This document shows positions 42,998-51,478 of a stretch of 64,000 nt of DNA, in pieces. The notes beneath the pieces were generated by a model. The model did not search any database and was not told the origin of the DNA. It saw only the letters and a program-made list of their open reading frames with translations. The first letter of the stretch is position 1, and every line of letters starts with the position of its first letter. The position numbers and the translations under genes were made by a program. Location of the stretch: positions 134,015-198,014 of the forward strand of contig NZ_CAJTUX010000001.1 of NCBI RefSeq assembly GCF_910579365.1. The letters run 5' to 3'. The DNA is from an uncultured Oscillibacter sp. (lineage in GTDB: Bacteria > Bacillota > Clostridia > Oscillospirales > Oscillospiraceae).

Positions 42998-44251
42998 TCA
43001 CCTCTCCATGCTGTGCCTCGTTGTGGACTGTGCCGCCCTGCGCTCCGCATCCTGTCTGGCAATCTCGGCCTTGCCCTGCTCCAATTTTGCGAGGACGGAC
43101 GCTCTGGCTTTCTCCTTGATCTGTTTGGTGGCGGCGGCTCTGACCTCCGGCTTTCGCAAAACGGCCTGCACTCTGGCAAGCACCTTCTGAGCGGCTTTGT
43201 GGATCAGCTCCTGCGCCTTTCCCAACACCCTGCCGATCAGCCCTTTCTCTGCTGGGGAAAAGCGCCGCTCCGGGGCAAGACACCAATCCTTGTAATCGGA
43301 GACGATCTTCTCATCCTGCAACTGTGTCTCGGCGTGGACGGCATCGGTCACAAGCTCCACGGCCTTGTCATAGGCAATTTCTGTAACTGCATCAATAAGA
43401 GTCTCGGCATCTTCCAGCCGAAGCGACATGGCCTCTAACGCCTGTGCCTTTTCTTCAATCGCCGTCTCCTGCTCTGTAATCAATTTCTTCTGCTTCTGGA
43501 TGATATAGTCGTTCTTCATCAGGTAGCTGCGCCCACGGTTGCCGGGGTCAGGTTCTTCCTCTACTGCCAGACCATGCCTTTTGCAAATATCAAACAGAAT
43601 GACCCGGCAGACCGCATCGAAAACCATCTTCCGGTTGTTGGTGCGCCCCTGGTTTTTCTCAGGGTCAGGTAATTCAAAGCCAAGGGCCTCCAGCGCCTTT
43701 TCCTGCTTTGGCTCCACCTCGCCGTAGCGGTTCACATAGTCGAACACATGACGCTCATGGATATGGGGCGTGGCCTCGTCCAGATGAAGCGCCCAGTCAA
43801 TAACATGGATGCGTTCACCGAAGCGCCGTTCCAGCTCCATCATAAATTCCCCGACAATTTCCAGAAGCACATCCGGGGAAACGGAGTCCTCTATTGTGCC
43901 GATCTGGTAAATGGTCTCCTCCGGGCAGAAGCGTTTGTCCGCCAGCAGATCATCCACGCTCCGGTCACGCTCAGAGTGACGGCGTTTGGCGTTCCGCTTA
44001 TGCTGGCCGTCAAGGTAATCCGAGTAGCGGCTCAGATAAAAGGCCCGCTCCACATCCGCAAAGGACACCTCACCGTCCTGCTGGGCCGGATAGGTCGCAC
44101 CCCGAAAGCAATCCCAATAGATGTTCTGCTGAATGCGCTCACCGTCAATGTGATCTGCGTGTTCGGTATTGAAGGTTCTGTCGTTGTGCGTTGATTTGTA
44201 GACGCCGCTTTTTCCGGCCCTCCCGTTGTGCCGGGTCAGTCTTTTTGCCAT
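42998..44251 (-). CDS. MobV-type relaxase (plasmid recombination/mobilization protein)
   Basis: 417 residues from ATG 44251 (GGAAGGAGAG site). The N-terminal motif GVYKSTHNDRTFNTEHADHIDGER and the metal-binding three-His motif HLDEATPHIHERHVF (about 165-180) are those of the Pre/MobV relaxase family, which nicks oriT. The C-terminal 200 residues are coiled-coil and basic. The oriT-like hairpin lies about 95 bases upstream of the start, as usual in this family. Named TnpZ in Tn4451. Confidence 0.87.
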   Translation of the reverse strand: MAKRLTRHNGRAGKSGVYKSTHNDRTFNTEHADHIDGERIQQNIYWDCFRGATYPAQQDGEVSFADVERAFYLSRYSDYLDGQHKRNAKRRHSERDRSVDDLLADKRFCPEETIYQIGTIEDSVSPDVLLEIVGEFMMELERRFGERIHVIDWALHLDEATPHIHERHVFDYVNRYGEVEPKQEKALEALGFELPDPEKNQGRTNNRKMVFDAVCRVILFDICKRHGLAVEEEPDPGNRGRSYLMKNDYIIQKQKKLITEQETAIEEKAQALEAMSLRLEDAETLIDAVTEIAYDKAVELVTDAVHAETQLQDEKIVSDYKDWCLAPERRFSPAEKGLIGRVLGKAQELIHKAAQKVLARVQAVLRKPEVRAAATKQIKEKARASVLAKLEQGKAEIARQDAERRAAQSTTRHSMER

Positions 44252-44346
44252 TCTGCTCTCCTTCCTGCTTTTCATTTTTTGCTGTTCCGGGAGTGACCAG
44301 GGAGCGGCGAAGCCGCCGAATCTGCGTGCTTTGCGCCAGATAATAA

Positions 44347-44383
44347 CCCAGTATAAAGTGACGCAGAGCATCACTTTACTGGG
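44347..44383. other. oriT-like inverted repeat upstream of the relaxase
   Basis: CCCAGTATAAAGTGA / TCACTTTACTGGG around a 9-base loop. Both layout and the AAAGT...ACTTTA arms resemble MobV-family origins such as that of pMV158. Located directly upstream of the relaxase gene in the non-coding 44252-44792 region. Confidence 0.65.
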
Positions 44384-44574
44384 CCAAGGGTTTCACCCTC
44401 TGGACACCGGAGCAGGCGTTGTCACCCTGCACCCGACCCAAAGGACTTCGCCCTCTGGACACCCAGCAGGCGCTGCCGCCCTGCACCCGGCCCAAAGGTT
44501 TCACCTCTGGACACTGACCAGACGCTCGCCGCTCTGGACTTGGCGCAAAGGGCCTGCCGCCCTCTGCACTCCCG
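44381..44574. repeat. 54-bp imperfect tandem repeats
   Basis: About 3.6 units: 44381-44434, 44435-44488, 44489-44541 and a partial 44542-44574. Each starts with a CCAAAGG-like segment and contains CCTCTGGACAC and mostly GCAGGCG...CCCTGCACCC. The rest of 44252-44792 shows no gene. Confidence 0.82.
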
Positions 44575-44657
44575 CATTTTTCGGAAGTCGGAGGACTTCC
44601 GAAAAAGAGCCGCTGGCTGGTACGCTCCCACGCATCCAGCCAACGGCTTTCTATTAT

Positions 44658-44722
44658 GGTTATGAGCAAAATCGAGAAAAACAGGCTAACAGCATGACAG
44701 CCCCGTTTCAAAAAACATGACA
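44658..44722. repeat. 65-bp dispersed repeat, copy 2
   Basis: Same orientation as copy 1 at 42881. The terminal AAAAAACATGACA occurs a third time at about 44766-44778, immediately before the ribosome site of the next gene. Confidence 0.88.
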
Positions 44723-44792
44723 AGCCATCTTTCCAATCGAAGTTGGCTGTGGTATAATGGAAAATGAAAAAACATGACAGGAGGCAGCGCAC

Positions 44793-45896
44793 TTGAATTT
44801 GATTGAACACACGCTCCTAACACTGGATTTCTGGCAGGACAATGTGACCTACGAGGGGAAGTCTATGCCGACCGGAACGCTGGCCTGTGCCGCGCTGAAC
44901 CTCTCCGATGAGGTCATAGCAAAGCTGTCCCAGCTCTGTACGCCGCTCAACCTGTATATGGGGTCGCTCCAACTTGGACAGGCAGACATGGCGCAGATGG
45001 AAGCGGCGAGGGAGAGCGCCTTTCAGATCGTGGAGCTTTTGCGGAATGTACCGCCGTTCTCCTGCCTGGAATATGAAATTGTCCGCAGCTATGTCGATGC
45101 CGTTTTTACGGAGGACTATCTGCGAAACACAACGGACTTTGCTAAGTCTGGAAATCTTGCCGGGGCGGTTTCGCCGGAATACCAAAAGGCGCTCACTCTG
45201 CTGCGGGTACTGCCTGTCATGGCACACCTGGGTTTCTCCCTGGCAGAGTTCAAGCGGGAGCTTCTGCCGTTTGCGGAAAAACTCCATGAGAGCGACAGAA
45301 CGCCGGACGGATACGCCGCCAGCTTTGGGCAATACTTTTCCAGCAATCCTGATATAGCGGCGGACAATCCTGGCTGGATGTCTCTTGCCAACGCCTCTGT
45401 TCAGTATGCCGCCGCGACCATTCCCGGCAAAGAGAAATCCCAGCTTGTGAAACGGATGCACTATGTTTCTTTTGTGGGAATGTTCCGCTCTGACTTGTTT
45501 GAGGGGCTGTGCGTAGGCCATGCGCCCCGCAAATGCCCCATCTGCGGAACATGGTTTCTGACTACGGACGCGAGGCCCACAAAATATTGCGGTGGTCTGG
45601 CTCCGGGGGACAGGCGCGGGCGCACTTGCCGTCAGGTCGGCAACCTCCGGGGGCGGGAGCAACGGGAACGGGCTGACGATCACCCGCTGAAGAAAATCTA
45701 TGAGCGCCGCACCAATACGATCATCCAGAAACTGCACCGGGGAACGCTGGACGAAAAGACCGCTGCCGTGATGAAGCGACTGGCTAAGAACAAGCTGGAA
45801 CGAGCCATCGCTGACCAGGAGTATGCCGCCGGTTCTTATGAAGCGGAAATGACACAGGAGGCACTACTGGCAGAGGCGCAGAACTATTTGAAATGA
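44793..45896 (+). CDS. DUF6076-like protein with zinc ribbon
   Basis: 367 residues from a TTG at 44793 (AGGAGG eight bases ahead; no ATG is well placed). The N-terminal two-thirds is helical without known motifs. Near residue 247 is a zinc ribbon, CPICGTWFLTT ... TKYCGG ... RTC, like the treble-clef end of several stress regulators, followed by a basic helical tail. It fits the DUF6076 proteins often found on clostridial integrative elements, as I recall them. Function unknown. First gene of the plus-strand half of the element. Confidence 0.7.
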   Translation: MNLIEHTLLTLDFWQDNVTYEGKSMPTGTLACAALNLSDEVIAKLSQLCTPLNLYMGSLQLGQADMAQMEAARESAFQIVELLRNVPPFSCLEYEIVRSYVDAVFTEDYLRNTTDFAKSGNLAGAVSPEYQKALTLLRVLPVMAHLGFSLAEFKRELLPFAEKLHESDRTPDGYAASFGQYFSSNPDIAADNPGWMSLANASVQYAAATIPGKEKSQLVKRMHYVSFVGMFRSDLFEGLCVGHAPRKCPICGTWFLTTDARPTKYCGGLAPGDRRGRTCRQVGNLRGREQRERADDHPLKKIYERRTNTIIQKLHRGTLDEKTAAVMKRLAKNKLERAIADQEYAAGSYEAEMTQEALLAEAQNYLK

Positions 45897-45912
45897 CGGA
45901 GGTGGTGAGGCT

Positions 45913-47076
45913 GTGAAAGAGCGATTTGCAAAATATCCGTTTCAAGGAAATGCCCACGGCCTCACCATGTTTGAAGTCACCCATGTGTACCAGCTTACGC
46001 CCCCGCCGCCGGAACTGTATACAGTCAACGAGTATATCGTTGCCGCGCAAACGTGGCATGATCTCCGCTTTTTCGCTTTCTTCCTGCACCACATTGAACC
46101 TCGTCTGAATAGGCGGGTTACAAACTTTCTCTTGCGGGAGGGGCTGAACAGGTATGACCCGGAGCGGTTTCTGGACTATAAACAAAACTGTGTTCTCGCC
46201 ATGCTGGAATGTCTGGAAAGTTACGACCCGTACAAGGGCGCGGAGTTCCTTACATATGCTCATCACGCCATTGGAAACGCTCTAATCCAATGCCGGGTGA
46301 TAGAGGAAAGCGGTTCCTTTTCCTCTCTGGACGAGTACAAGCGGGTGAGGGGTATTGCGTGGCTCTACAATGAAACAGGCAAATCTATGGGCGAGGTGGT
46401 AAGCGAGTATGCCAAAAAAGAGGGCTGTTCGGATGAAACGGCGGAGCAGTATTTGACCGTGGCCCGGCTCAACCGTAGCCAGGTTTCACTTTATGTCACA
46501 GCCCAGGACGAGGACGGAGAGGAAACTGGCGAGGATGTGACCAGGGACGATTCCTGGGACTATACGGCGATCCTCTGGAATGGTACTCAGGCGGCAGCGG
46601 TTCAAGCCGCCTTTGAAAAGCTGACCTATCGGGAGCAGCGGCTTTTGGAGGAACGCAATGCCATCTGCATGACCTGTGGCCGGGTCAGTCCAATATCCGA
46701 GCGCAAGTCCTTTGAGGAATTGGCGGTGATGTTTGAGGGCAGTACCGTCAGCGGTGCAGAAAGGGCCTACCGCAAGGCGGTGGAGAAACTGACTGCCCTG
46801 CTGGTGGAGGCCGGTGCGCTCCACGCCGTCCGGCTCAAACGGAAATCGGTGAAGCAGATAAAAAAGAAAATCGCCGCCGCAGTCTATGAGTATCAGGCAG
46901 ACTGCGACGGCGAGTGGGGAGAAATTCGGTTTGACTTTGTAAGCGGCACAGCGGAGATCATCCGACTGGCTGAGTGGGATACGATGAATAGCCATGTGTT
47001 CGCAGAAAGAGTAATAGTGTACGTTAGGGCTTGTGATGTAGACCATCTGCCTCAAAAGCTGCTGTTGACGTTTTGA
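45913..47076 (+). CDS. Sigma-70-like protein of the mobile element
   Basis: 387 residues, GTG start with GGAGG upstream. A region-2-like helix bundle (about 60-110, MLECLESYDPYKGAEFLTYAHHAIGNAL), a region-3-like segment (SSLDEYKRVRGIAWLYNETGKSMGEVVSEY) and a region-4-like end (KLTYREQRLLEERNAICMTCGRVSP ... FEELAVMFEGSTVSGAERAYRKAVEKL). An insert with C-x2-C-like cysteines interrupts region 4. The last 80 residues are extra. It could direct transcription of element genes or of the cassette that follows; no target promoter is identified. Confidence 0.7.
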   Translation: MKERFAKYPFQGNAHGLTMFEVTHVYQLTPPPPELYTVNEYIVAAQTWHDLRFFAFFLHHIEPRLNRRVTNFLLREGLNRYDPERFLDYKQNCVLAMLECLESYDPYKGAEFLTYAHHAIGNALIQCRVIEESGSFSSLDEYKRVRGIAWLYNETGKSMGEVVSEYAKKEGCSDETAEQYLTVARLNRSQVSLYVTAQDEDGEETGEDVTRDDSWDYTAILWNGTQAAAVQAAFEKLTYREQRLLEERNAICMTCGRVSPISERKSFEELAVMFEGSTVSGAERAYRKAVEKLTALLVEAGALHAVRLKRKSVKQIKKKIAAAVYEYQADCDGEWGEIRFDFVSGTAEIIRLAEWDTMNSHVFAERVIVYVRACDVDHLPQKLLLTF

Positions 47077-47410
47077 AGTATCCAAGCATATATGTTTTTT
47101 ATCTCTTGCGTAGTGGACAAATTTCTGCTAAAATTAAGATGGTTGAAGCATTTACAGTCATCCTCTTAATTTTTGACAACAATATGCCGACATAGATAAT
47201 AAGAGTTGCAGAAAGGGCTTGACAAGCTATGACTTACCGCAATATACTTACGACAGACAGACAGACAGACAGACAGACAGTAGGGTAAGTCTGTCCTTTT
47301 GTGTTGTCCTGCCGTTGAAAATATTGCTTTGCCGGGCGTGTTGTGCCTGCGGTTTACCGCAGGTATAATGCGCCTTTCTACATTTCCGTAAAAGCGAAGG
47401 GGGAACTTCT
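47077..47410. other. Intergenic region with microsatellite
   Basis: 334 bases, AT-rich, no gene. Its main content is the (GACA)7 hairpin at 47231-47291. A clear ribosome site (GAAGGGGGAAC) for the next gene lies at its right end. Confidence 0.6.
47231..47291. repeat. (GACA)7 microsatellite inside an inverted repeat
   Basis: Seven tandem GACA units (47252-47279) lie between GACTTACC (47231-47238) and GGTAAGTC (47284-47291), perfect 8-bp arms. It is about 130 bases upstream of the first cassette gene. Slipped-strand changes in copy number are plausible. Confidence 0.85.
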
Positions 47411-47848
47411 ATGACAATCACACAGATAGTACAGAACCATCAGCAGCAGCGCATCGGTGTGCTGGCCCAGAAGCGGCAGGGCAAGCCTCATGTCAATCCC
47501 TACGGCACACCTGGCATGAGCTTGAACGATGCCGGCGACTACCGCAAGATTGTCCCCGTGGATGAGGGCGTGGTGCAGCAGGTCAAGCAAATCGCTTTCG
47601 ACCACATGAAAAACGGCTACGGGGTCAGCGATGGCGAGGACACCAGCAAGGTCATCCGGGACTATACCATGTCCCTGTCCCCAGAAAAACGGCTCAGTGC
47701 ATCATGGACGCTGAATGAGATATTCCATAGCGAGGCCGTTCGGCTGGGCGAGTTTGTCCATCAGCAAGACCCAAGTTGGGATTGGGGAAAGCCCTTTGAT
47801 ACCAGCATTCTTGACGGCTACCGGCAGGGTGTGGATATGCAAATATAA
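47411..47848 (+). CDS. Cassette gene 1, unknown function
   Basis: 145 residues, no signal peptide or membrane helix. Begins MTITQIVQNHQQQRIGVLAQ, then a Pro/Gly-rich section (PHVNPYGTPGMSLND) and a mixed helical domain with VQQVKQIAFDHMKNGYGV and a Trp-rich end (DPSWDWGKPFD). No family recognised. Good ribosome site. Lower GC than the chromosome around it, like the next three genes. Confidence 0.68.
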   Translation: MTITQIVQNHQQQRIGVLAQKRQGKPHVNPYGTPGMSLNDAGDYRKIVPVDEGVVQQVKQIAFDHMKNGYGVSDGEDTSKVIRDYTMSLSPEKRLSASWTLNEIFHSEAVRLGEFVHQQDPSWDWGKPFDTSILDGYRQGVDMQI

Positions 47849-47910
47849 TACCTTTGAGATAGAATAGTTCTGATGTAAAGGTATAAAGAGAAAGGTTGGT
47901 ATATGATATT

Positions 47911-48837
47911 ATGAATGTGGCAAACTTCCCTAATTTTTATAACATCCAGCAAAAGCAGGTACAGCAGACCGCTCCTATGGATCGGCTTGTTTCCATGCTG
48001 AACGACAAAGCGGAGGGACAGTCTCCGCTGGAGGCCGCGAAACAGGCCCTTCTTGATGCAAAGGCCAAGTTGGATGAACATCGAAACGAGAAAATTGAAA
48101 ACGCATTGAGCGGCTACCGCGCCCTGCGCTCTCGACAGACCTCCTATGAGGGTGAACTGGACGTACAACAAAAGCAGTTAGAGAATTTTCAGACCTTGAG
48201 TAGCCGCCGTGATGAACTTACAGATGAACTGTCTGCCGCCAGAGCTGATTATGAGGCTTACGCCGCAGCTGAAACCACATTGGATATTACCCAACACAAC
48301 AGGCTATCCCTGCGTGTGTCCTCGCTGGAGAACGAGCTTGCAGCGGTAAACCATGACATCTCCGCCCTTGTGGAGCAGGCAAACCGATATACGAACTCGC
48401 AAAGGCAATATGCGGATTATTTGAAGAACACCGACCAGGGCGGATATGCCGCATATGAGTATCAGGATCAAACTGAATATACCGAGGAAAATTTTGTATC
48501 CCAAACTACCAGCATGATTGACCGTATGGAAACAGGGGCTAAACAATGGCGTGATCGCGTATCCTCCTACTGTGAGGAGTACGGTCTGACTCCATATGAT
48601 TTTGAAAGCTATTTGCAAGAGCGGCATAAACTGACGGATGCCTATTTTGCCGCACAGCAGAGGGTTTCTGAATTACTATATGCCACAGAGGGTACGACTT
48701 TGGGAGAGCGCAGCAAACAGGCATGTTCCACCCAAGATAGCACTGATACGGTGGAAATCAGCGATGCCGCCCTCAATCGCTTTCAGCGGACACATCCCCA
48801 GAGCGATGTTTCAGTGATGAAACAAACAGAGCGTTAG
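47911..48837 (+). CDS. Cassette gene 2, coiled-coil protein with a C-terminal VEIS motif
   Basis: 308 residues from ATG 47911; a TTG five codons upstream is possible and neither has an ideal site. Residues about 35-170 are long amphipathic helices (heptad-rich, e.g. LSSRRDELTDELSAARADYE), probably a coiled coil. Near the end is DTVEISDAALNRF; this D-x-VEIS-x-A pattern recurs in flagellar and secretion-linked proteins of Firmicutes such as FlgM-like proteins. No signal peptide. Function unknown. Confidence 0.65.
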   Translation: MNVANFPNFYNIQQKQVQQTAPMDRLVSMLNDKAEGQSPLEAAKQALLDAKAKLDEHRNEKIENALSGYRALRSRQTSYEGELDVQQKQLENFQTLSSRRDELTDELSAARADYEAYAAAETTLDITQHNRLSLRVSSLENELAAVNHDISALVEQANRYTNSQRQYADYLKNTDQGGYAAYEYQDQTEYTEENFVSQTTSMIDRMETGAKQWRDRVSSYCEEYGLTPYDFESYLQERHKLTDAYFAAQQRVSELLYATEGTTLGERSKQACSTQDSTDTVEISDAALNRFQRTHPQSDVSVMKQTER

Positions 48838-48951
48838 CAACGATGCAGAGTAAATTCCGCTCAAACAAAGTGCTGGAAACTACGTTTTCTATCGATTCAA
48901 CAGCAAGTAAGTTACTCATAGCTTTAGTTTCTAAATTAGGAGGATTTCATT

Positions 48952-50079
48952 ATGTCTATGCCAACTATTTTGCCTTCGGGCCAACTCCATCCGAATCTGT
49001 TTAACGGTCCCTTTGTTAAGCAAGTTGACAGTAGTACGTCCATAGCCACAGGTGAACCGGGCGCTAAAGTCCACGGCAACACGACGGCAGAAAAGGGCAA
49101 CAAAATCTGGCTTGAGGACCAAGGTAGCGTGATTGACCTCTCTGGCCGTTTCAGCAGCAAGCGGGTCGATTCCTATGATGGCAAAAAGGTCGTAGAAAAC
49201 AAGGGCATGGGGCTTATTATTGAAACGATCCAGCCCGGTGTTTTCACTGCGGAGGACGCGAACAAGTCTGCATCGTCCGGCGGAGCTACCCACGGTTTCT
49301 TCTACCGCAAGACGGATTTCCTGTTCAGCGCCGCTCAGGAGTACACCGCCCTTGGTGAAAACGAGGTGTTCCGCCATCGCAACATCGACGATGTGAATTT
49401 TGTTCGGGACACACTGGACTTCTTCACCGATGGGAATTACACCCAGGCGGATGTGAACCGTATGCAGGATCAGATGACGGCGGTGGTTCGGGAACTGGCC
49501 CAGCAGATCAAGGACGGCGGATCGCCGGATTTGAGCAAGGTAAAAACCACTCTGAGTGTGGGCGGCAGTGAGGTTTCTATTTCTCAGCTTCTGGAGATGC
49601 AGAAAACAGGGCGGGAGTTGTCAGAGTCCTTTAGCGGGATGACCTCCGGCTCCCTGACCGGCCATAATATTGAGGCGTTTGCAGAAATGGGAATTGCAAA
49701 ATCCCTGGGTAACTACTATGGCAGCAATAAGGGGGAAATCGGCAAATTGTTTTCCTCTGCTGTTGACCGCCTGTACGAAAAAGGCATGGCTCAAGTGGAA
49801 AAGGCTGAGGCATGGGGGCAGACTATAACCTATGCCGCTAATACATCCGGCAATAAGGATGCAGTGAAAACAGAACTAAATATTGCTGACCTGTTTTCCA
49901 AGCTGGATACCAGCAGCAAGAGCAACTTTGCACAGAGTTTTTCGTCTGCGCTGTCTCAAGCAAGAACGCTGGTGCAGCAGTATTGCAATCAGTATAATCT
50001 GCTGACTTCTCATGTTGGGCTGGCTGGCGCTACGGACAATATCTCAAAATTCTTCCAAGCATGGATGGATCGGAATTGA
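48952..50079 (+). CDS. Cassette gene 3, paralog of gene 4, unknown function
   Basis: 375 residues with a strong AGGAGG site. No signal peptide or membrane segment. Middle: SGGATHGFFYRKTDFLFSAA, then LGENEVFRHRNIDDVNFVRD and a helical C-terminal half ending SKFFQAWMDRN. Gene 4 matches it along nearly its full length (GGATHAFLY, LGDNEVFQHRNINDLSFVRD, EKFFQAWTEKL). The conserved GGATH, EVFxHRNI and FVRDTLxFF blocks could be an active or binding site. I recognise no family. Confidence 0.7.
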   Translation: MSMPTILPSGQLHPNLFNGPFVKQVDSSTSIATGEPGAKVHGNTTAEKGNKIWLEDQGSVIDLSGRFSSKRVDSYDGKKVVENKGMGLIIETIQPGVFTAEDANKSASSGGATHGFFYRKTDFLFSAAQEYTALGENEVFRHRNIDDVNFVRDTLDFFTDGNYTQADVNRMQDQMTAVVRELAQQIKDGGSPDLSKVKTTLSVGGSEVSISQLLEMQKTGRELSESFSGMTSGSLTGHNIEAFAEMGIAKSLGNYYGSNKGEIGKLFSSAVDRLYEKGMAQVEKAEAWGQTITYAANTSGNKDAVKTELNIADLFSKLDTSSKSNFAQSFSSALSQARTLVQQYCNQYNLLTSHVGLAGATDNISKFFQAWMDRN

Positions 50080-50098
50080 TAAATGGAGGGAATGCGAT

Positions 50099-51247
50099 AT
50101 GGCTATCGTTTCATTATCTGGACAATATGCTGGGTGCAACCCTGCGGTTCAACACACCGTAGGCCAGACAAGTGAAGTGGGCCACAAAGCATCTTTGGAC
50201 GCAGCCAAAGTACAAGCAGTTACAGATATGGTCAATCGTGATTATCATGCTGGAAAGTTTGACTTGTTTGATCCAAGCATCTGTCTCAACTATGACGGTG
50301 CCGATGATGCCGTTAGTGACTCGTCGCTGACTGGAAAAACAGTTGTTCAGAACAAACCTACAGGCTGGATCATCACTACAATCGACCCCAACATGACCAC
50401 TGCTGACGATGCGAGAAAAAGTGCAAAAGCGGGCGGCGCTACCCATGCGTTTTTATATCAGAGCTTTGACTTTCTGACGGACGCAGCAAAGGAATACGCT
50501 ACATTAGGGGATAATGAGGTATTCCAGCATCGGAATATCAATGATCTGTCCTTTGTGCGCGATACATTGAGCTTTTTCACAGGTGAGGACTACTATAAAA
50601 CTGGATACATCGACGAAACGCAAAGTGCTTTGATGGATCAAATCACAAATGTTGTCCAGGAGCTATCCCAGCAGATTAAAAATGGGGAAAACCCGGATTT
50701 AAGTAAAGTGAAAACGACACTCACTATTGGCGGCTCAGATGTTACGATTTCCAAACTGAAGGAAATGCAGCAAATAGGCCGAGAACTATCGGAGTCTTTC
50801 AAAAATGTCAGCGCAGGGTCCTTGAATGGTCAAACCACAGAGGCTTTTGCCAAAATGGGAATTGCCAAATCCCTTAGTAGCTATTATGCCGGAGATAAGG
50901 GAGAAGCAGGTACAATGTTCTCCACTGCTATTGACCGTCTGTACGAACGGGGCATAGCACAGGTGCAACGGGGTCAAGTGTGGTCACAGTCTGTCATTGG
51001 CGCGGCTAAGACATCCAGCAGCCAAGATGCAGTAAAAGTAGGGTTAGATATTGCTGATACATTTTCAAAGCTGGGTGGTAGTAGCAAGAGCGGCCTCTCT
51101 TATAGTTTTTCTTCTGCGCTGTCCCAGATGCGGAGCATTGTGCAGCAATACTGTAGTCAGTATAATATGCCGACTTCCTATGTCGGGTTGGCCGGAGCTA
51201 CAGTAGGAATTGAAAAATTCTTTCAAGCGTGGACAGAGAAACTTTAA
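50099..51247 (+). CDS. Cassette gene 4, paralog of gene 3, unknown function
   Basis: 382 residues, ATG 50099 with GGAGGG upstream, 19 bases after gene 3. The N-terminal 80 residues differ from gene 3 whereas the rest is closely similar, including SALSQMRSIVQQYCSQYNM and YVGLAGATVGIEKFFQAW. The pattern, a variable head on a conserved body, is typical of diversified tandem duplicates. No export signal. A terminator follows. Confidence 0.7.
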   Translation: MAIVSLSGQYAGCNPAVQHTVGQTSEVGHKASLDAAKVQAVTDMVNRDYHAGKFDLFDPSICLNYDGADDAVSDSSLTGKTVVQNKPTGWIITTIDPNMTTADDARKSAKAGGATHAFLYQSFDFLTDAAKEYATLGDNEVFQHRNINDLSFVRDTLSFFTGEDYYKTGYIDETQSALMDQITNVVQELSQQIKNGENPDLSKVKTTLTIGGSDVTISKLKEMQQIGRELSESFKNVSAGSLNGQTTEAFAKMGIAKSLSSYYAGDKGEAGTMFSTAIDRLYERGIAQVQRGQVWSQSVIGAAKTSSSQDAVKVGLDIADTFSKLGGSSKSGLSYSFSSALSQMRSIVQQYCSQYNMPTSYVGLAGATVGIEKFFQAWTEKL

Positions 51248-51290
51248 GAGCCCTATCTGTAGAGTATTCATTGGTAACAGTCTATGAAAT

Positions 51291-51331
51291 AAAGCCCGTC
51301 TGAATCCATGTAAGGACTCAGGCGGGCTTTT
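51291..51331 (+). terminator. Terminator of the four-gene cassette
   Basis: Stem AAAGCCCG ... CGGGCTTTT with an additional inner pairing (GGACTCAGG), ending in a T run. Marks the right limit of the transcription unit. Confidence 0.82.
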
Positions 51332-51478
51332 GTATGCACCCCGAAACCGTCAGCTAACAGTGATAAGTGAATTTAGTTCCTTATCACTATAAAGGCAATG
51401 GTTTTCAGGTTTTGCTCCTTTAGAGCTTCACCATTACTGTACCATTTCTTCACCATTTTGCCATTGACTTATGTGCAG

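Larger units (their letters stand above)
39342..47076. mobile_element. Tn4451-like integrative mobilizable element (core)
   Basis: A coherent set on the minus strand (TnpX-type recombinase, TnpW-like protein, P4-type primase, MobV relaxase) and two plus-strand genes (DUF6076-like, sigma-70-like) with an oriT-like hairpin between the two groups. Conjugation machinery is absent, so it would need a helper. The exact ends are not determinable: the left one is close to 39300, upstream of ychF; the right one may be near 47100 or may include the cassette up to about 51340. Confidence 0.78.

Noticed and set aside
44381..44574. Possible CRISPR array
   Set aside because: The units are contiguous imperfect 54-bp tandem repeats with no spacers, and no cas genes are present.
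47252..47280. GACA repeats as assembly artefact or CRISPR
   Set aside because: The run is a simple tetranucleotide microsatellite flanked by unique sequence; an artefact cannot be excluded but nothing suggests one.
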